NCBI RefSeq assembly: GCF_040365225.1
Contig: NZ_AP028055.1
Span: forward strand, 248,001-312,000
Direction of reading: 5' to 3'
Origin: Bacteroides sedimenti
GTDB lineage: Bacteria > Bacteroidota > Bacteroidia > Bacteroidales > Bacteroidaceae
DNA length: 64,000 nt
Below are positions 17,700 to 26,037 of the stretch, in pieces (positions within the stretch are counted from its first letter, which is position 1; every line of letters starts with the position of its first letter). The notes beneath the pieces are model-generated. The model had not been told where the DNA came from, did not search any database, and saw only the letters and a program-made list of their open reading frames with translations. The translations under genes and the position numbers were made by a program.

Positions 17700-19199
17700 A
17701 TGAACAAAATGTGGTTTGCAAATCTGTTTGCTTCTGTTCTTGTAATGAGTGCCGGAGCTCAGAACGTGCCAGAGTTATATCCATCGGAACAAAATGCTGA
17801 CATGCTTCATCCATCTCTTACCTGGTTGGTGGAAACCGGGATGACTCTCTCAAAAGGAGAACACTCGCCCCTTTGGCTAAATGCTAACATGCAAGGACTC
17901 TCTTCCATCAATAGAAATAGTGGTTATCTGGCGGCAGGTGTTTTTTACGCATCCGACAAAAAAAATAAGTTCTCCTATGGTTTCGGATTGGAACTGGCAG
18001 GAGCCAGAAATTTTACTTCAGATTTTATAGTACAACAAGCTTACCTCGACATGAAGTATCGTTCGATTGGTCTGTCAATCGGTAGTAAGGAGAGGTACAG
18101 TGAACAGGTAAACAGAGAGCTCTCCAGCGGAGGCTTGGCTCTGTCGGGAAATGCAAGACCAATACCTCAGGTGCGGGTTGAAGTTCCTGATTATACTGCA
18201 ATTCCATTTACTAATAGTTGGCTTTTATTTCGTGGGCATGTTGCTTATGGCCGTTTTACGGATGATAGCTGGCAGAAAGAGTTTGCCGGACCGAGCGGCA
18301 ACCGCACATCAGGAACACTTTATCATTCAAAGGCTCTTTATTTGAAAGTGGGTAAAAAAGAACGTTTCCCGGTAACATTCGAAGCAGGAATACAGATGGA
18401 ATGTCAATTTGGTGGTACACGTTATTATTCTGACGGAACTACTTTTAAGATGCCAGCCAGAATAAAGGATTTCTTGAGAACTTTTGTACCCAGTTCTGGA
18501 GATGGGAGCACGCCGGAATCAGATCAAGCGAATATAGAGGGCAACCATTTGGGAAGTTATCATTTCTCACTGAATTATCAACTGAAAAAATGGAATCTGC
18601 ATGCCTATTATGAACACTATTTTGAGGATCACTCCATGCTAGGGATTAGTTATCCTTGGAAAGACGGACTATTTGGATTGGAACTTACTCCTCCGGCCAA
18701 CAGAGTGATTAGTGGAATTTTATACGAGTATATCGGCAGTAAGGATCAGAGCGGAGCTGTTTTCTGGAATCACAATAATGTTATCAACGAACAGATCAGT
18801 GCTCGCGACGACTATTATAACAATGGCTTTTATAATGCATGGCAACATTGGGGTATGGCATTAGGGAATCCGTTGTTTATATCACCCATTTACAACTCTA
18901 ATGGAGAGATTACTTTCCGTAGTAACCGGATAAAAGCGCATCATCTGGGAATTTCGGGAAAGCCTTTTGCCGGAATTAAATACAAGGTATTGCTTTCTCG
19001 TAGTGTTAGCTGGGGAAATTATAGCCGACCGTTCAAAGAAGTTGTAAAGAATACCTCAGGTATGCTCCAAGTGAGTTATGAACCTGGCAGACTTCCCGGG
19101 TGGAGCTTCACGGTTGCCGGAGCAATGGATAGGGGAGGCATGTTAGGAGATAATAGCGGAGGGATGGTTGTTGTCCGAAAGACTGGAAAACTGTGGTAA
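17700..19199 (+). CDS. Wzi-family capsule assembly outer-membrane protein
   Basis: This 499-residue protein has a signal peptide (about 1-21, ending SAGAQ) and the Bacteroidetes Wzi-like pattern: an N-terminal segment with KGEHSPLWLNANMQGLSS, repeated amphipathic strands, and late motifs such as NNGFYNAWQHWGMALGNPLF and RIKAHHLGISG. Wzi is an outer-membrane beta-barrel that holds capsular polysaccharide at the cell surface; the E. coli protein has 18 strands and a periplasmic helical bundle. The ATG at 17700 is just after a -7 element; an ATG at codon 4 (17709) is an alternative start. A small lipoprotein gene overlaps or follows, and a WecA-like enzyme gene lies convergent to it, so this area gathers capsule-related genes away from the main cluster at 49-64 kb. 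Confidence 0.85.
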   Translation: MNKMWFANLFASVLVMSAGAQNVPELYPSEQNADMLHPSLTWLVETGMTLSKGEHSPLWLNANMQGLSSINRNSGYLAAGVFYASDKKNKFSYGFGLELAGARNFTSDFIVQQAYLDMKYRSIGLSIGSKERYSEQVNRELSSGGLALSGNARPIPQVRVEVPDYTAIPFTNSWLLFRGHVAYGRFTDDSWQKEFAGPSGNRTSGTLYHSKALYLKVGKKERFPVTFEAGIQMECQFGGTRYYSDGTTFKMPARIKDFLRTFVPSSGDGSTPESDQANIEGNHLGSYHFSLNYQLKKWNLHAYYEHYFEDHSMLGISYPWKDGLFGLELTPPANRVISGILYEYIGSKDQSGAVFWNHNNVINEQISARDDYYNNGFYNAWQHWGMALGNPLFISPIYNSNGEITFRSNRIKAHHLGISGKPFAGIKYKVLLSRSVSWGNYSRPFKEVVKNTSGMLQVSYEPGRLPGWSFTVAGAMDRGGMLGDNSGGMVVVRKTGKLW

Positions 19200-19219
19200 T
19201 ATCAAAAATAATTATTGCT

Positions 19220-19600
19220 ATGAAAAAGATATTTACGATTATACTGCTAATGGCAACATGGCTTTTACCATCTTGTGATAAAACACCGATTAACGGTGAT
19301 ATGGATGGAATGTGGCAGTTAATGACGATTCAATATAAGGATCTTTCAGAGAAGCAGCCAGAGCAACTGTATTATTGCATTCAGTTGCATATGGTTCAGT
19401 TGCAGGGAGCAGCCTTTTGTAGTGGAACGTTTCAGCATACTGGAGATTCTATACAGATGGTAATTAGGCAGCAGAATATTGATGCAGTCTCTGCTTATGG
19501 AATGAATGATACTATCCAAAAGTTTTATATTGAACAACTTTCTTCACAAAAAATGGTACTGAAATCTTCTTTTGCAAGGCTGTCATTCAGAAAATTCTAA
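19220..19600 (+). CDS. Small lipoprotein, lipocalin-like (DUF4847-like), 126 aa
   Basis: I chose the ATG at 19220 over the upstream ATG at 19193 because it starts a clean lipoprotein signal (MKKIFTIILLMATWLLPSC, cysteine at residue 19), and 19193 would overlap the wzi-like gene. The mature part has a GMWQLMTIQY segment and alternating beta strands ending FARLSFRKF, as in small lipocalin-like domains of Bacteroidales lipoproteins; the DUF4847 assignment is from memory. Residues after the cysteine (DKTPING) are only weakly acidic, so periplasmic or inner-leaflet location is possible. It lies 20 bases after Wzi and is very likely co-transcribed, suggesting an accessory role in capsule assembly. 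That role is inferred from position. Confidence 0.7.
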   Translation: MKKIFTIILLMATWLLPSCDKTPINGDMDGMWQLMTIQYKDLSEKQPEQLYYCIQLHMVQLQGAAFCSGTFQHTGDSIQMVIRQQNIDAVSAYGMNDTIQKFYIEQLSSQKMVLKSSFARLSFRKF

Positions 19601-19604
19601 TAGG

Positions 19605-19660
19605 ATTCTTTGATTCTGATAGAAATCAAATCACGAATCAAAGTCTGTATGTTTTTTAGT
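19605..19660. terminator. Possible terminator between convergent genes
   Basis: CTTTGATTC (19608-19616) pairs with GAATCAAAG (19635-19643), followed by TCTGTATGTTTTTTAG. The loop of 18 bases can partly pair internally. It lies just after the small lipoprotein gene and before the end of the convergent WecA-like gene. Confidence 0.45.
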
Positions 19661-19760
19661 AATTTCTAATGTAGGAGTTATTAACATTGTTCGCTCTGTT
19701 TCTCCTTCTCGGATTGGGAGTTTGCGTTATTACCAGCCCGGTACCACCATTACTACTTCT

Positions 19761-20885
19761 TTAGAAAAAAAGAGCAAAACGGGTCTTTTGTTTTTTCTTC
19801 AAAGCGTTGAGTAGTTGTATCAGTCCAAACCAAAGGGCAATATCAAAAAGAAAAACCAGATTGATGTTGACAATATGAACCATCATTATGTTGAAAATTA
19901 CCAGAGACTGTGCCCAGAAGACAATGTTGATCATTACTTTTCGGTGTGACAGGCCCAAATCAAGCAGTTTATGATGCAAGTGTCGCCTGTCTGGCATGAA
20001 CATTGATTTACCTTTAATAGCGCGTTCAATCATCACTCGCAAGGCATCAAACAGAGGAATGAAAAGTGCCGAAAGAGAAATGAGGGCAGGTGAATCAACT
20101 GTTCCGTAGCTACTTGGAATATTCATGGCAAAACGAATGCCAAGATATGCCAGCAGGAACCCCAGAGAAAGCGATCCTGTATCGCCCATAAAGACTTTCC
20201 GGTTTGTGTTGAACACGTTATAATAAAAGAAAGGAATAAGAATTCCTACTAAGATGACACAGATCAGCGAATAGAAGAACATGCTCCGGATAAAGAACAT
20301 GGTGCCCAGAGAAATTAAAGCAACGCCGGCAATACCCGATGCAAGCCCGTCGGCTCCATCTATAAGGTTCATTGCATTGGTGATAAACACGGTAAGTAAG
20401 ATGGTAAAAGGTACACCAAACCATGCAGGAACTTCGTTTATACCGAAAAGTCCGTTGAAATCGTTAATGTACAAACCGCCTGAAACAAGCAGACAAGCAG
20501 CAATAAACTGTGCAAGCATCTTATGCGAATAACGTGAACCGACCAAATCATCCTTGATCCCAATACCCGCCAATACAATGCTTCCGGCAACAAAACCAAC
20601 CATTTTCCGCAAGGCAGTTCCAAAGATCGTCACAGTTTCTATAGGAGATTGCTTGATTATAATCAAAGAACAAATTGAAAATACAAGCATCAGGATAGGA
20701 AGAAAAGTAATGCCAGCAAGTCTGGGCACGGGGGTAATATGTGATTTTCTACCATTGGGAATATCATAAAGCCCTTTCTTCTTTGCAATATAAATGATGC
20801 GCGGAAGAGCCATCATTTCGAGTGCAATGGATGAGGTCAGAGAAAATAATAATAATCCAATCAGTAAGTAGTAGTCGTTAATCAT
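19761..20885 (-). CDS. WecA/MraY-like polyprenyl-phosphate sugar-1-phosphate transferase
   Basis: This 374-residue multi-pass inner-membrane enzyme transfers a sugar-1-phosphate (GlcNAc-1-P in WecA) from a UDP-sugar to undecaprenyl phosphate, the first step of many O-antigen and capsule pathways. Visible family motifs are GIGIKDDLVGS (metal-binding Asp pair), NAMNLIDGADGLASG, VFMGDTGSLSLGF and the cytoplasmic PDRRHLHHKLLDLGLSHRK loop with the HxHH-type histidines. About ten hydrophobic helices can be picked out. I chose the start at 20885 (MINDYYLL) rather than 20930, because a strong minus-strand promoter predicts transcription from about 20929, which would exclude the longer form. It lacks C-terminal extension or fusion. 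It may start synthesis of the polymer exported by the 49-64 kb cluster, where no initiating transferase is visible. Confidence 0.9.
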   Translation of the reverse strand: MINDYYLLIGLLLFSLTSSIALEMMALPRIIYIAKKKGLYDIPNGRKSHITPVPRLAGITFLPILMLVFSICSLIIIKQSPIETVTIFGTALRKMVGFVAGSIVLAGIGIKDDLVGSRYSHKMLAQFIAACLLVSGGLYINDFNGLFGINEVPAWFGVPFTILLTVFITNAMNLIDGADGLASGIAGVALISLGTMFFIRSMFFYSLICVILVGILIPFFYYNVFNTNRKVFMGDTGSLSLGFLLAYLGIRFAMNIPSSYGTVDSPALISLSALFIPLFDALRVMIERAIKGKSMFMPDRRHLHHKLLDLGLSHRKVMINIVFWAQSLVIFNIMMVHIVNINLVFLFDIALWFGLIQLLNALKKKQKTRFALFF

Positions 20886-20935
20886 GTTTGTTAAATTTAT
20901 AGCTGTCGCAGTTGAACCCATTCTATTCAACTTTG

Positions 20936-20965
20936 CAAAGGTAAATAATTTTTTTTAAAAGCAAA
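20936..20965 (-). promoter_or_regulatory. Bacteroides-type promoter of the WecA-like gene
   Basis: On the minus strand TTTG (20965-20962) and TACCTTTG (20943-20936) are 18 bases apart, close to the Bacteroides consensus spacing. The predicted transcription start is about 20929, which decides the translation start at 20885 rather than 20930. Confidence 0.75.
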
Positions 20966-22188
20966 TATAATTAACATAAAAAGTATGACTTGTGTATAAT
21001 TCAATATTTTTAAAAAATGGGAACAGATTACATCTCCCTTTTTTAGAAAATAAAGCCTCTGCTTCTTGTTTTTTATTATCTCAAGTGGTTTTCTAAATAT
21101 TTAATTATCAGTTGTTATTATTTTAAATATAGTCAACGAAAGAACTATTTATATTTATAGAAAAACTATATTTAAGGCTATCATGGTTTATTTTATACAT
21201 TGCTAATTGACACAAATTTTTATAACTCTTATAATAGCTGATATTTCTATATTGTTAACTATAAATGTTTATTTTAATTAATATTAAAGATTTGTGCACA
21301 AATACGTTTTTTATTTTGTTGCTTTTTGTCAGTTTGTCGTTTTATTCATTTAATAAATATAAATAAGAGCCCGATTTTATTTCTCACAGGCAGCATGTGC
21401 GGTTTCTTTTTGTTTTCCTTTTATCTTGTATTGTCTGTTTAACCTGATGGTGAGGCTCAGATCTCCTGATAAGACCTCGGGTATTCTAAAAATAGAATTG
21501 AACATATATACGGATAGATTTATACCCATCATGTAGAGTTCTTGATTTTCACATTCAGAAAGTTTATTGTGTGCTATCTTTTCGTATAAAAATATTGTTT
21601 CCATATTCATAAGAAAATTGAGATTTTAATACCTATGTCCAATTACTTGTATTCTAGCTTTTATCTCACTTCTTATATCCATTAAACAGCAACCGAATAG
21701 ACTTTATGATTATGTTAAAATGTATAAATAAGTTAACATATGAGGTAATCGATTAAATATTATTATATTAGCTTAATCTATTCTTTATTGGAAAACATAT
21801 TCATATGACGTGTGTTACTATTGTGTAATCGTACTGCTCCTGGTACTATCTGGAGATGCAGAATAAAGCGATTTATATTTGTAAAAACTCTCAGCTTGGA
21901 AGTGCTTGCTGAGATGCATAATTGACATTTTGAGATTGTTTCAGATTTGATTTTTCAGCTGAAATATGCAACATCTGATTTTAATGGTGTGAAGGACTTG
22001 CTGCTCTTTGTTTTTAGCGTCTTACCCCGTAAGCACTTTGTTGTGTTGACTGGTTTTTCGTTATTGTCAGGGGCTCAAAACCTCCAATCGGGAGATTGAT
22101 GCAAGAAAAGGAGCAATAAGTCCGATCGCCATTAGATTTATGGCAAGTGTGCCATTCTTTAAAAATTATCTATTGTAAATTCCCGAAT
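20966..22188. other. 1.2-kb A+T-rich intergenic region
   Basis: The region is extremely A+T-rich up to about 21360 and again from 21640 to 21800. It holds one marginal minus-strand frame (21377-21610, listed separately) and one plus-strand -7 element (TATATTTG, 21874-21881) that could start a ~300-base leader for the BspA-like gene at 22189. I see no other supported feature. Confidence 0.5.
21377..21610 (-). CDS. Hypothetical protein, 77 aa (marginal)
   Basis: This short frame begins MNMETIFLYEKIAHNKLSEC, with a second ATG at codon 3. Composition is protein-like (mixed charged and hydrophobic residues, no low-complexity run), and it is the only substantial frame in over 1.2 kb of A+T-rich DNA. 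It has no signal peptide, membrane segment or motif that I recognise, and no clear promoter on its strand. It could be a small cytoplasmic protein or chance. Confidence 0.35.
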   Translation of the reverse strand: MNMETIFLYEKIAHNKLSECENQELYMMGINLSVYMFNSIFRIPEVLSGDLSLTIRLNRQYKIKGKQKETAHAACEK

Positions 22189-23562
22189 ATGAAAGCTTTA
22201 TACGCATTAAAAACAGCAGTGATAACAACATGCTTGTTATATGCTGCGGCATTTCAGATGCAGGGAAAAACCGCCACGGTAAATGTGGCTACTGCCGGAA
22301 CACTCTCATCGCTTATACCCTCTGAAGATAAATATCTGATTGATACACTCACCGTAACGGGATACCTGAACGGTACGGATATAAAGTTCATTCGTGATAT
22401 GGGAGGAAATGTTGATGGGTATCCCAGTGCCGGCATCTTGAAAGTGCTTAATATGACGGGGGCAGATATTGTTGCCGGTGGATCACCTTATTATACCTCT
22501 TACTCCACAGCTAAAGATGCTATTGGCTATTACTTTTTTGCCTATTGCGACAAGCTGAAAAGCATTGCTTTTCCCGATAAAGCGACTGTTATTTATAGTT
22601 ATGCTTGCTACGGATGCTCGCTTCTGGCTTCGCTAACATTACCTACCAGTCTTACAACGATAGGTTCATACGGGTTGTATGGTTGCACTGCTCTTAAATC
22701 AATCACTTTACCCGATGCGCTGGTTAATATAGGCGAACGTGCATTTGAAAGTTGCGGAGCTTTAACCTCGGTGGTTATTCCTTCGAATGTGACCAATATC
22801 GGCGCTTTTGCCTTTAAAAGTTGTTCGAGCCTGGGAACAGTCACTATTCCCGATAACGTAACGAATATCGGAATGGCAGCTTTCCAGCTATGCACTGCTT
22901 TGGTTTCAATAAAGCTACCTGCCGGTATCACCACCCTAAGTGATGGGATGTTCTGGGGATGTTTGGCTTTAAAGTCGGTCACCCTTCCTGATGGGCTAAC
23001 CTCTATAGGTGGGACTGCATTTTATAACTGTTCATGGCTCACATCCATTGTTATTCCCAATAGTGTGACCTCAATCGGTGCATCCGCTTTTGAGAACTGC
23101 TCAAAGATGACCTCGGCAACAATTGGTAAAAGCGTAGCCAACATCGGCTCGAAAGCATTTTATAATTGTACAGGGCTGAAGGAGTTTCATTCTTATCCTA
23201 TGACTCCTCCGTCAGTGGCTACTGATGCATTTACAAACTCAACCTTTACCGATTGCAAACTATATGTGCCCACCGGAACTTATGCTGCATACCGGGCAGC
23301 ATCTGTATGGGTAAACTTTGCCGATGTGGTTGAAGAGAGTGGCACAGGAATCAGTCAGACAGGAAAAGATGGCATCAGTGTGCTGGGTTATGAAGGAGGC
23401 ATGAGTATTGATGTTCCCCGACCTTCAATGGTTGCGGTCTGCAACTCCGAAGGACAAACAGTGTATAACGGTGTGGTTGAAATGAGTACCCAACTTGTTC
23501 TTAAAAAGGGCGTTTACATGGTTGCCGTAGGCAAAGCTGTATTCAAAGTTCTAGTTTACTGA
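22189..23562 (+). CDS. BspA-family leucine-rich-repeat surface protein with C-terminal sorting-like domain
   Basis: I chose the ATG at 22189 because it opens a signal peptide (MKALYALKTAVITTCLLYAA, ending about residue 27); the ATG at 22147 adds 14 residues with no signal character. The protein has an N-terminal domain (about 30-120, with TLSSLIPSEDKYLIDTLTV and LNGTDIKFIRDMGG) and about nine BspA-type 23-residue repeats (for example LKSITLPDALVNIGERAFESC). It ends with a T9SS-like C-terminal domain (about 395-457). BspA proteins are surface or secreted adhesins or binding proteins in oral and gut Bacteroidales. The same N-terminal domain is found in the truncated protein at 45029-45814. It is followed by a strong terminator and stands alone. 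Its ligand is unknown. Confidence 0.85.
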   Translation: MKALYALKTAVITTCLLYAAAFQMQGKTATVNVATAGTLSSLIPSEDKYLIDTLTVTGYLNGTDIKFIRDMGGNVDGYPSAGILKVLNMTGADIVAGGSPYYTSYSTAKDAIGYYFFAYCDKLKSIAFPDKATVIYSYACYGCSLLASLTLPTSLTTIGSYGLYGCTALKSITLPDALVNIGERAFESCGALTSVVIPSNVTNIGAFAFKSCSSLGTVTIPDNVTNIGMAAFQLCTALVSIKLPAGITTLSDGMFWGCLALKSVTLPDGLTSIGGTAFYNCSWLTSIVIPNSVTSIGASAFENCSKMTSATIGKSVANIGSKAFYNCTGLKEFHSYPMTPPSVATDAFTNSTFTDCKLYVPTGTYAAYRAASVWVNFADVVEESGTGISQTGKDGISVLGYEGGMSIDVPRPSMVAVCNSEGQTVYNGVVEMSTQLVLKKGVYMVAVGKAVFKVLVY

Positions 23563-23615
23563 TTTTAGATTTTAAAGAGCTTTGATTCGTTCCCAATATA
23601 AATTTTAAAGTTCAG

Positions 23616-23658
23616 AATGCATCGCTAATACCTTGCTATTAGCGATGCATTTTTTTCT
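23616..23658 (+). terminator. Terminator of the BspA-like gene
   Basis: The 14-base arms ATGCATCGCTAATA (from 23617) and TATTAGCGATGCAT (23637-23650) pair perfectly around CCTTGC and are followed by a T run. Confidence 0.9.
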
Positions 23659-23784
23659 TCTTATTCAAAAATAAGGAGCTGCTACTGGTGCTCTGTTTCT
23701 ATTTATAGCATCTACAACCATTCTTATCCACGCTGGCTGAAGATGTTGATCAGATCAATATTGTTCTTAATATCTGGTTGAGCA

Positions 23785-23814
23785 TTGTCCGTCGGATTAT
23801 TAGCATTATATTTG
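23785..23814 (+). promoter_or_regulatory. Bacteroides-type promoter of the membrane acyltransferase gene
   Basis: TTG (23785-23787) and TATATTTG (23807-23814) are 19 bases apart. The predicted transcription start is about 23821, 40 bases before the ATG at 23861. Confidence 0.7.
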
Positions 23815-23860
23815 TCGGACTTTTCAACTTATCGAAAAGAAATAAACCGGCTTTACTACT

Positions 23861-24919
23861 ATGACTAATGATGAATTGCAATCAAAATGTATTGATTTTC
23901 TGAGATTCCCGCTGATAGTAGGTGTGGTGTTTATTCATGCTTATGGTCAGGTAATTACTCTTCAGGCAGACGGATTACACTATCCGGTGTTTCATTATGT
24001 AAGAGAGATGATATCATCGGTTATTGGGCAGACTGCAGTTCCGCTTTTCTTTTTCATATCTGGATTTCTTTTCTATTATAATTCCATTCTGACTACAGAT
24101 GACTACAAACGGAAGCTGAAGAGCCGGATGAGGACCTTGCTCATACCCTACCTGTTCTGGAACTTATTGGTACTGGCTTTTAACTATACAGCCCAGCATA
24201 TTCCGGCAACTGCAGCACTCTTTTCAGGAAATCATAAAGCCATCAGCGAGTATGCACCTGTCGATTTCCTTAATGCATTCTGGGATGAACCTATCAGTGG
24301 ACAGTTCTGGTTTATCCGCGATTTAATGATGATGGTGATATTAACCCCTCTGCTGAAATGGCTTTTAGTAAAATTGAAGCATTACAGTCTTTTCCTGTTT
24401 GGAATACTATGGTTTTTCGATATCTCGATACATGTTCCCGGAGTAGGGCCAAAAGCTCTGTTTTTCTTTTCAGCAGGGGCTTATTTCAGTATAAACCGAT
24501 TGAACTTAGTTGACTGTTTCAAGCAATTTTTTCGTCTCACGCTGATTCTTTATCCGTTGGTGGTGATTGGGGCAACGCTTACATCAGGACAACCGGTATC
24601 TTTCTATCTGGTACAACTGAATCGCCTCTTGGGAGTGGTATTCTTCTTCAATCTGACAGCCTACTTTCTCGAACAAAATAAAATTACCTGCAGTGGTTTT
24701 CTAGCCACTGCAAGCTTTTTTGTCTTTGCCGCACACGAACCGCTGCAGTCTCTCCTTCGGAAATCGTTGCATAAAGTGCTGCAACCTCAGTCGGACGTGA
24801 TGTTGGTGTTGCTCTACATACTGGTACCTGTAACTGTAGTATGCATCACCCTTGGCACCTATTTCTTGCTTCGTAAGTATCTTCCCCGGTTTGCTGCACT
24901 GATTACCGGTGGTAGATGA
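23861..24919 (+). CDS. Acyltransferase-3 family membrane O-acyltransferase
   Basis: This 352-residue integral membrane protein has about ten hydrophobic helices and the family start CIDFLRFPLIVGVVFIHAYGQ, in which the Arg of the first helix and the His at residue 26 are the conserved acyl-transfer residues. Family members O-acetylate or otherwise acylate exopolysaccharides, O-antigens and other envelope glycans, using acyl-CoA from the cytoplasm. It has its own promoter and no partner gene close by. It lies between a BspA-like gene and a divergently regulated ECF sigma locus, so the substrate cannot be inferred. A second, separate member is at 52972-54051. Confidence 0.85.
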   Translation: MTNDELQSKCIDFLRFPLIVGVVFIHAYGQVITLQADGLHYPVFHYVREMISSVIGQTAVPLFFFISGFLFYYNSILTTDDYKRKLKSRMRTLLIPYLFWNLLVLAFNYTAQHIPATAALFSGNHKAISEYAPVDFLNAFWDEPISGQFWFIRDLMMMVILTPLLKWLLVKLKHYSLFLFGILWFFDISIHVPGVGPKALFFFSAGAYFSINRLNLVDCFKQFFRLTLILYPLVVIGATLTSGQPVSFYLVQLNRLLGVVFFFNLTAYFLEQNKITCSGFLATASFFVFAAHEPLQSLLRKSLHKVLQPQSDVMLVLLYILVPVTVVCITLGTYFLLRKYLPRFAALITGGR

Positions 24920-24977
24920 TTCGATTCTTATCTTTATCTTACGCCATCAACTAATATTTCTTCATTGTAAAACCTGT

Positions 24978-25069
24978 GCTACACCCGGGTGGAAGCCATC
25001 TGTACACCCGGGTGTACCGGCTGCCTACACCCGAATGTACTGGTCTTGTAGATCCGGATGTACGGAAGA
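24978..25069. repeat. Four tandem 23-bp repeats with palindromic TACACCCGGGTGTA-like core
   Basis: Units at 24978-25000, 25001-25023, 25024-25046 and 25047-25069 are each 23 bases and align as (g/t/c)TACACCCGGGTGTA-like cores with 8-9 variable bases between. Unit 2 has the perfect palindrome TACACCCGGGTGTA; units 1, 3 and 4 vary by a few bases. The array lies between the acyltransferase stop (24919) and the end of the convergent ECF sigma gene (25171). The frame across it (24909-25127, Cys/Pro-rich) is not a likely gene. Confidence 0.75.
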
Positions 25070-25170
25070 AAATCCGGTGGAGAAAGAACGATTCATATGG
25101 GAGATTTGTCAGGAATTCCTTTATTGAAGAAGTAATGTGATGGTCAAAGTGAATCGGTGGTGGTACTCTG

Positions 25171-25749
25171 TTAATTCAGCATATATATAATCAGAGGCAG
25201 ATAATTCTTTAATTCTTTATGCAGGAATTTTACCGACTGGCTGATGCGGTAGTTTACGGTTTGGGGCGACACGTTCAGTTTCTCGGCAATCTCCTTATGA
25301 GTCATTCCATCCATCCGGCTCATCTCGAATGCAATGCGCTGCTCTTCGGGTAGTTTATTGATAGCTTCGGAAAGGAGAGTCATCAACTCGTTTTCCAGGT
25401 AGAAATCCGGATCGGTGAACTGTTCCTCGAACTTCTGAGTCATATCCTTCATAATGCGGTCTTTCATCTGATTGTGGGAGATTCGGTTGAGGGCCTTGTT
25501 CTTTACAATAACGAAGAGAAGTGATTTAAGAGACATTTCCGGAATAAGTGTTCCTCTGTTTTCCCAGAGCCACATCATGGTGTCCTGCACAATTTCTTCC
25601 GACTCCTCAAAAGATACATACTGAGAGGCGAATGCACACAATCCCTTATAGTAATAACGGAATACATTGTCGAAAGTATCTTCGTTGCCTGATTTCAACA
25701 GGCTAATTGTTCGGGCGTTGTCTTCTGGTTTGTTCTTTAGTAAAGTCAT
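25171..25749 (-). CDS. ECF sigma factor (RNA polymerase sigma-70 family, Bacteroidetes FecI-like)
   Basis: This 192-residue protein has sigma region 2 (about 25-92, FRYYYKGLCAFASQYV and EEIVQDTMMWLWENR) and region 4 (about 125-180, INKLPEEQRIAFEMSRMDGMTHKEIAEKL and VSPQTVNYRISQSVKFL). It is divergent from a FecR-like anti-sigma gene (26038) with 288 bases between, in the layout typical of glycan-sensing trans-envelope circuits. In these circuits the STN domain of the SusC transporter signals through FecR to release the sigma factor, which then transcribes the locus. The likely target is the FecR/SusC/SusD/GH85 operon next to it. Confidence 0.93.
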   Translation of the reverse strand: MTLLKNKPEDNARTISLLKSGNEDTFDNVFRYYYKGLCAFASQYVSFEESEEIVQDTMMWLWENRGTLIPEMSLKSLLFVIVKNKALNRISHNQMKDRIMKDMTQKFEEQFTDPDFYLENELMTLLSEAINKLPEEQRIAFEMSRMDGMTHKEIAEKLNVSPQTVNYRISQSVKFLHKELKNYLPLIIYMLN

Positions 25750-26037
25750 ATCGGTTTGTAAATATCCGACAAAGGAAAATAAAACTTTCCAGACTTCAAA
25801 ACCATACGCTTTTTATTCAATTATTTATAATTATTAAATAAAAAAGTGGTTTTTCGTTTAGTATATTATAAATTCTAATTGTATTATATTGAATGATAAA
25901 TAAAAATGGGGTATAAGTTGATTATTGAAGGATTAATTATACCGTTAAAGATAGTTATTTCTACTTTTTTTTTAAAAAAATGCAATTTGCTTTAGTGTAG
26001 AAGTCTACTTGATTGTATTATATAAAAAGGCCGAAAA
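25750..26037. promoter_or_regulatory. Divergent control region between ECF sigma and FecR genes
   Basis: This A+T-rich region must hold both divergent promoters. No full TTTG-N19-TAnnTTTG promoter is evident on either strand. The heptamer GAAGTCT occurs about 38 bases before the fecR start (26000-26006) and, on the other strand, about 42 bases before the sigma start (25797-25791). The match is short enough to be chance. Confidence 0.4.

Noticed and set aside
22055..22153. Hydrophobic minus-strand fragment (about 28 residues) upstream of the BspA-like gene
   Set aside because: It is too short, without start or promoter, and could easily be chance.
24909..25127. A 72-residue Cys/Pro-rich frame across the 23-bp repeats
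   Set aside because: It exists only because the repeat unit lacks stops; composition is atypical and the repeat explains the sequence.
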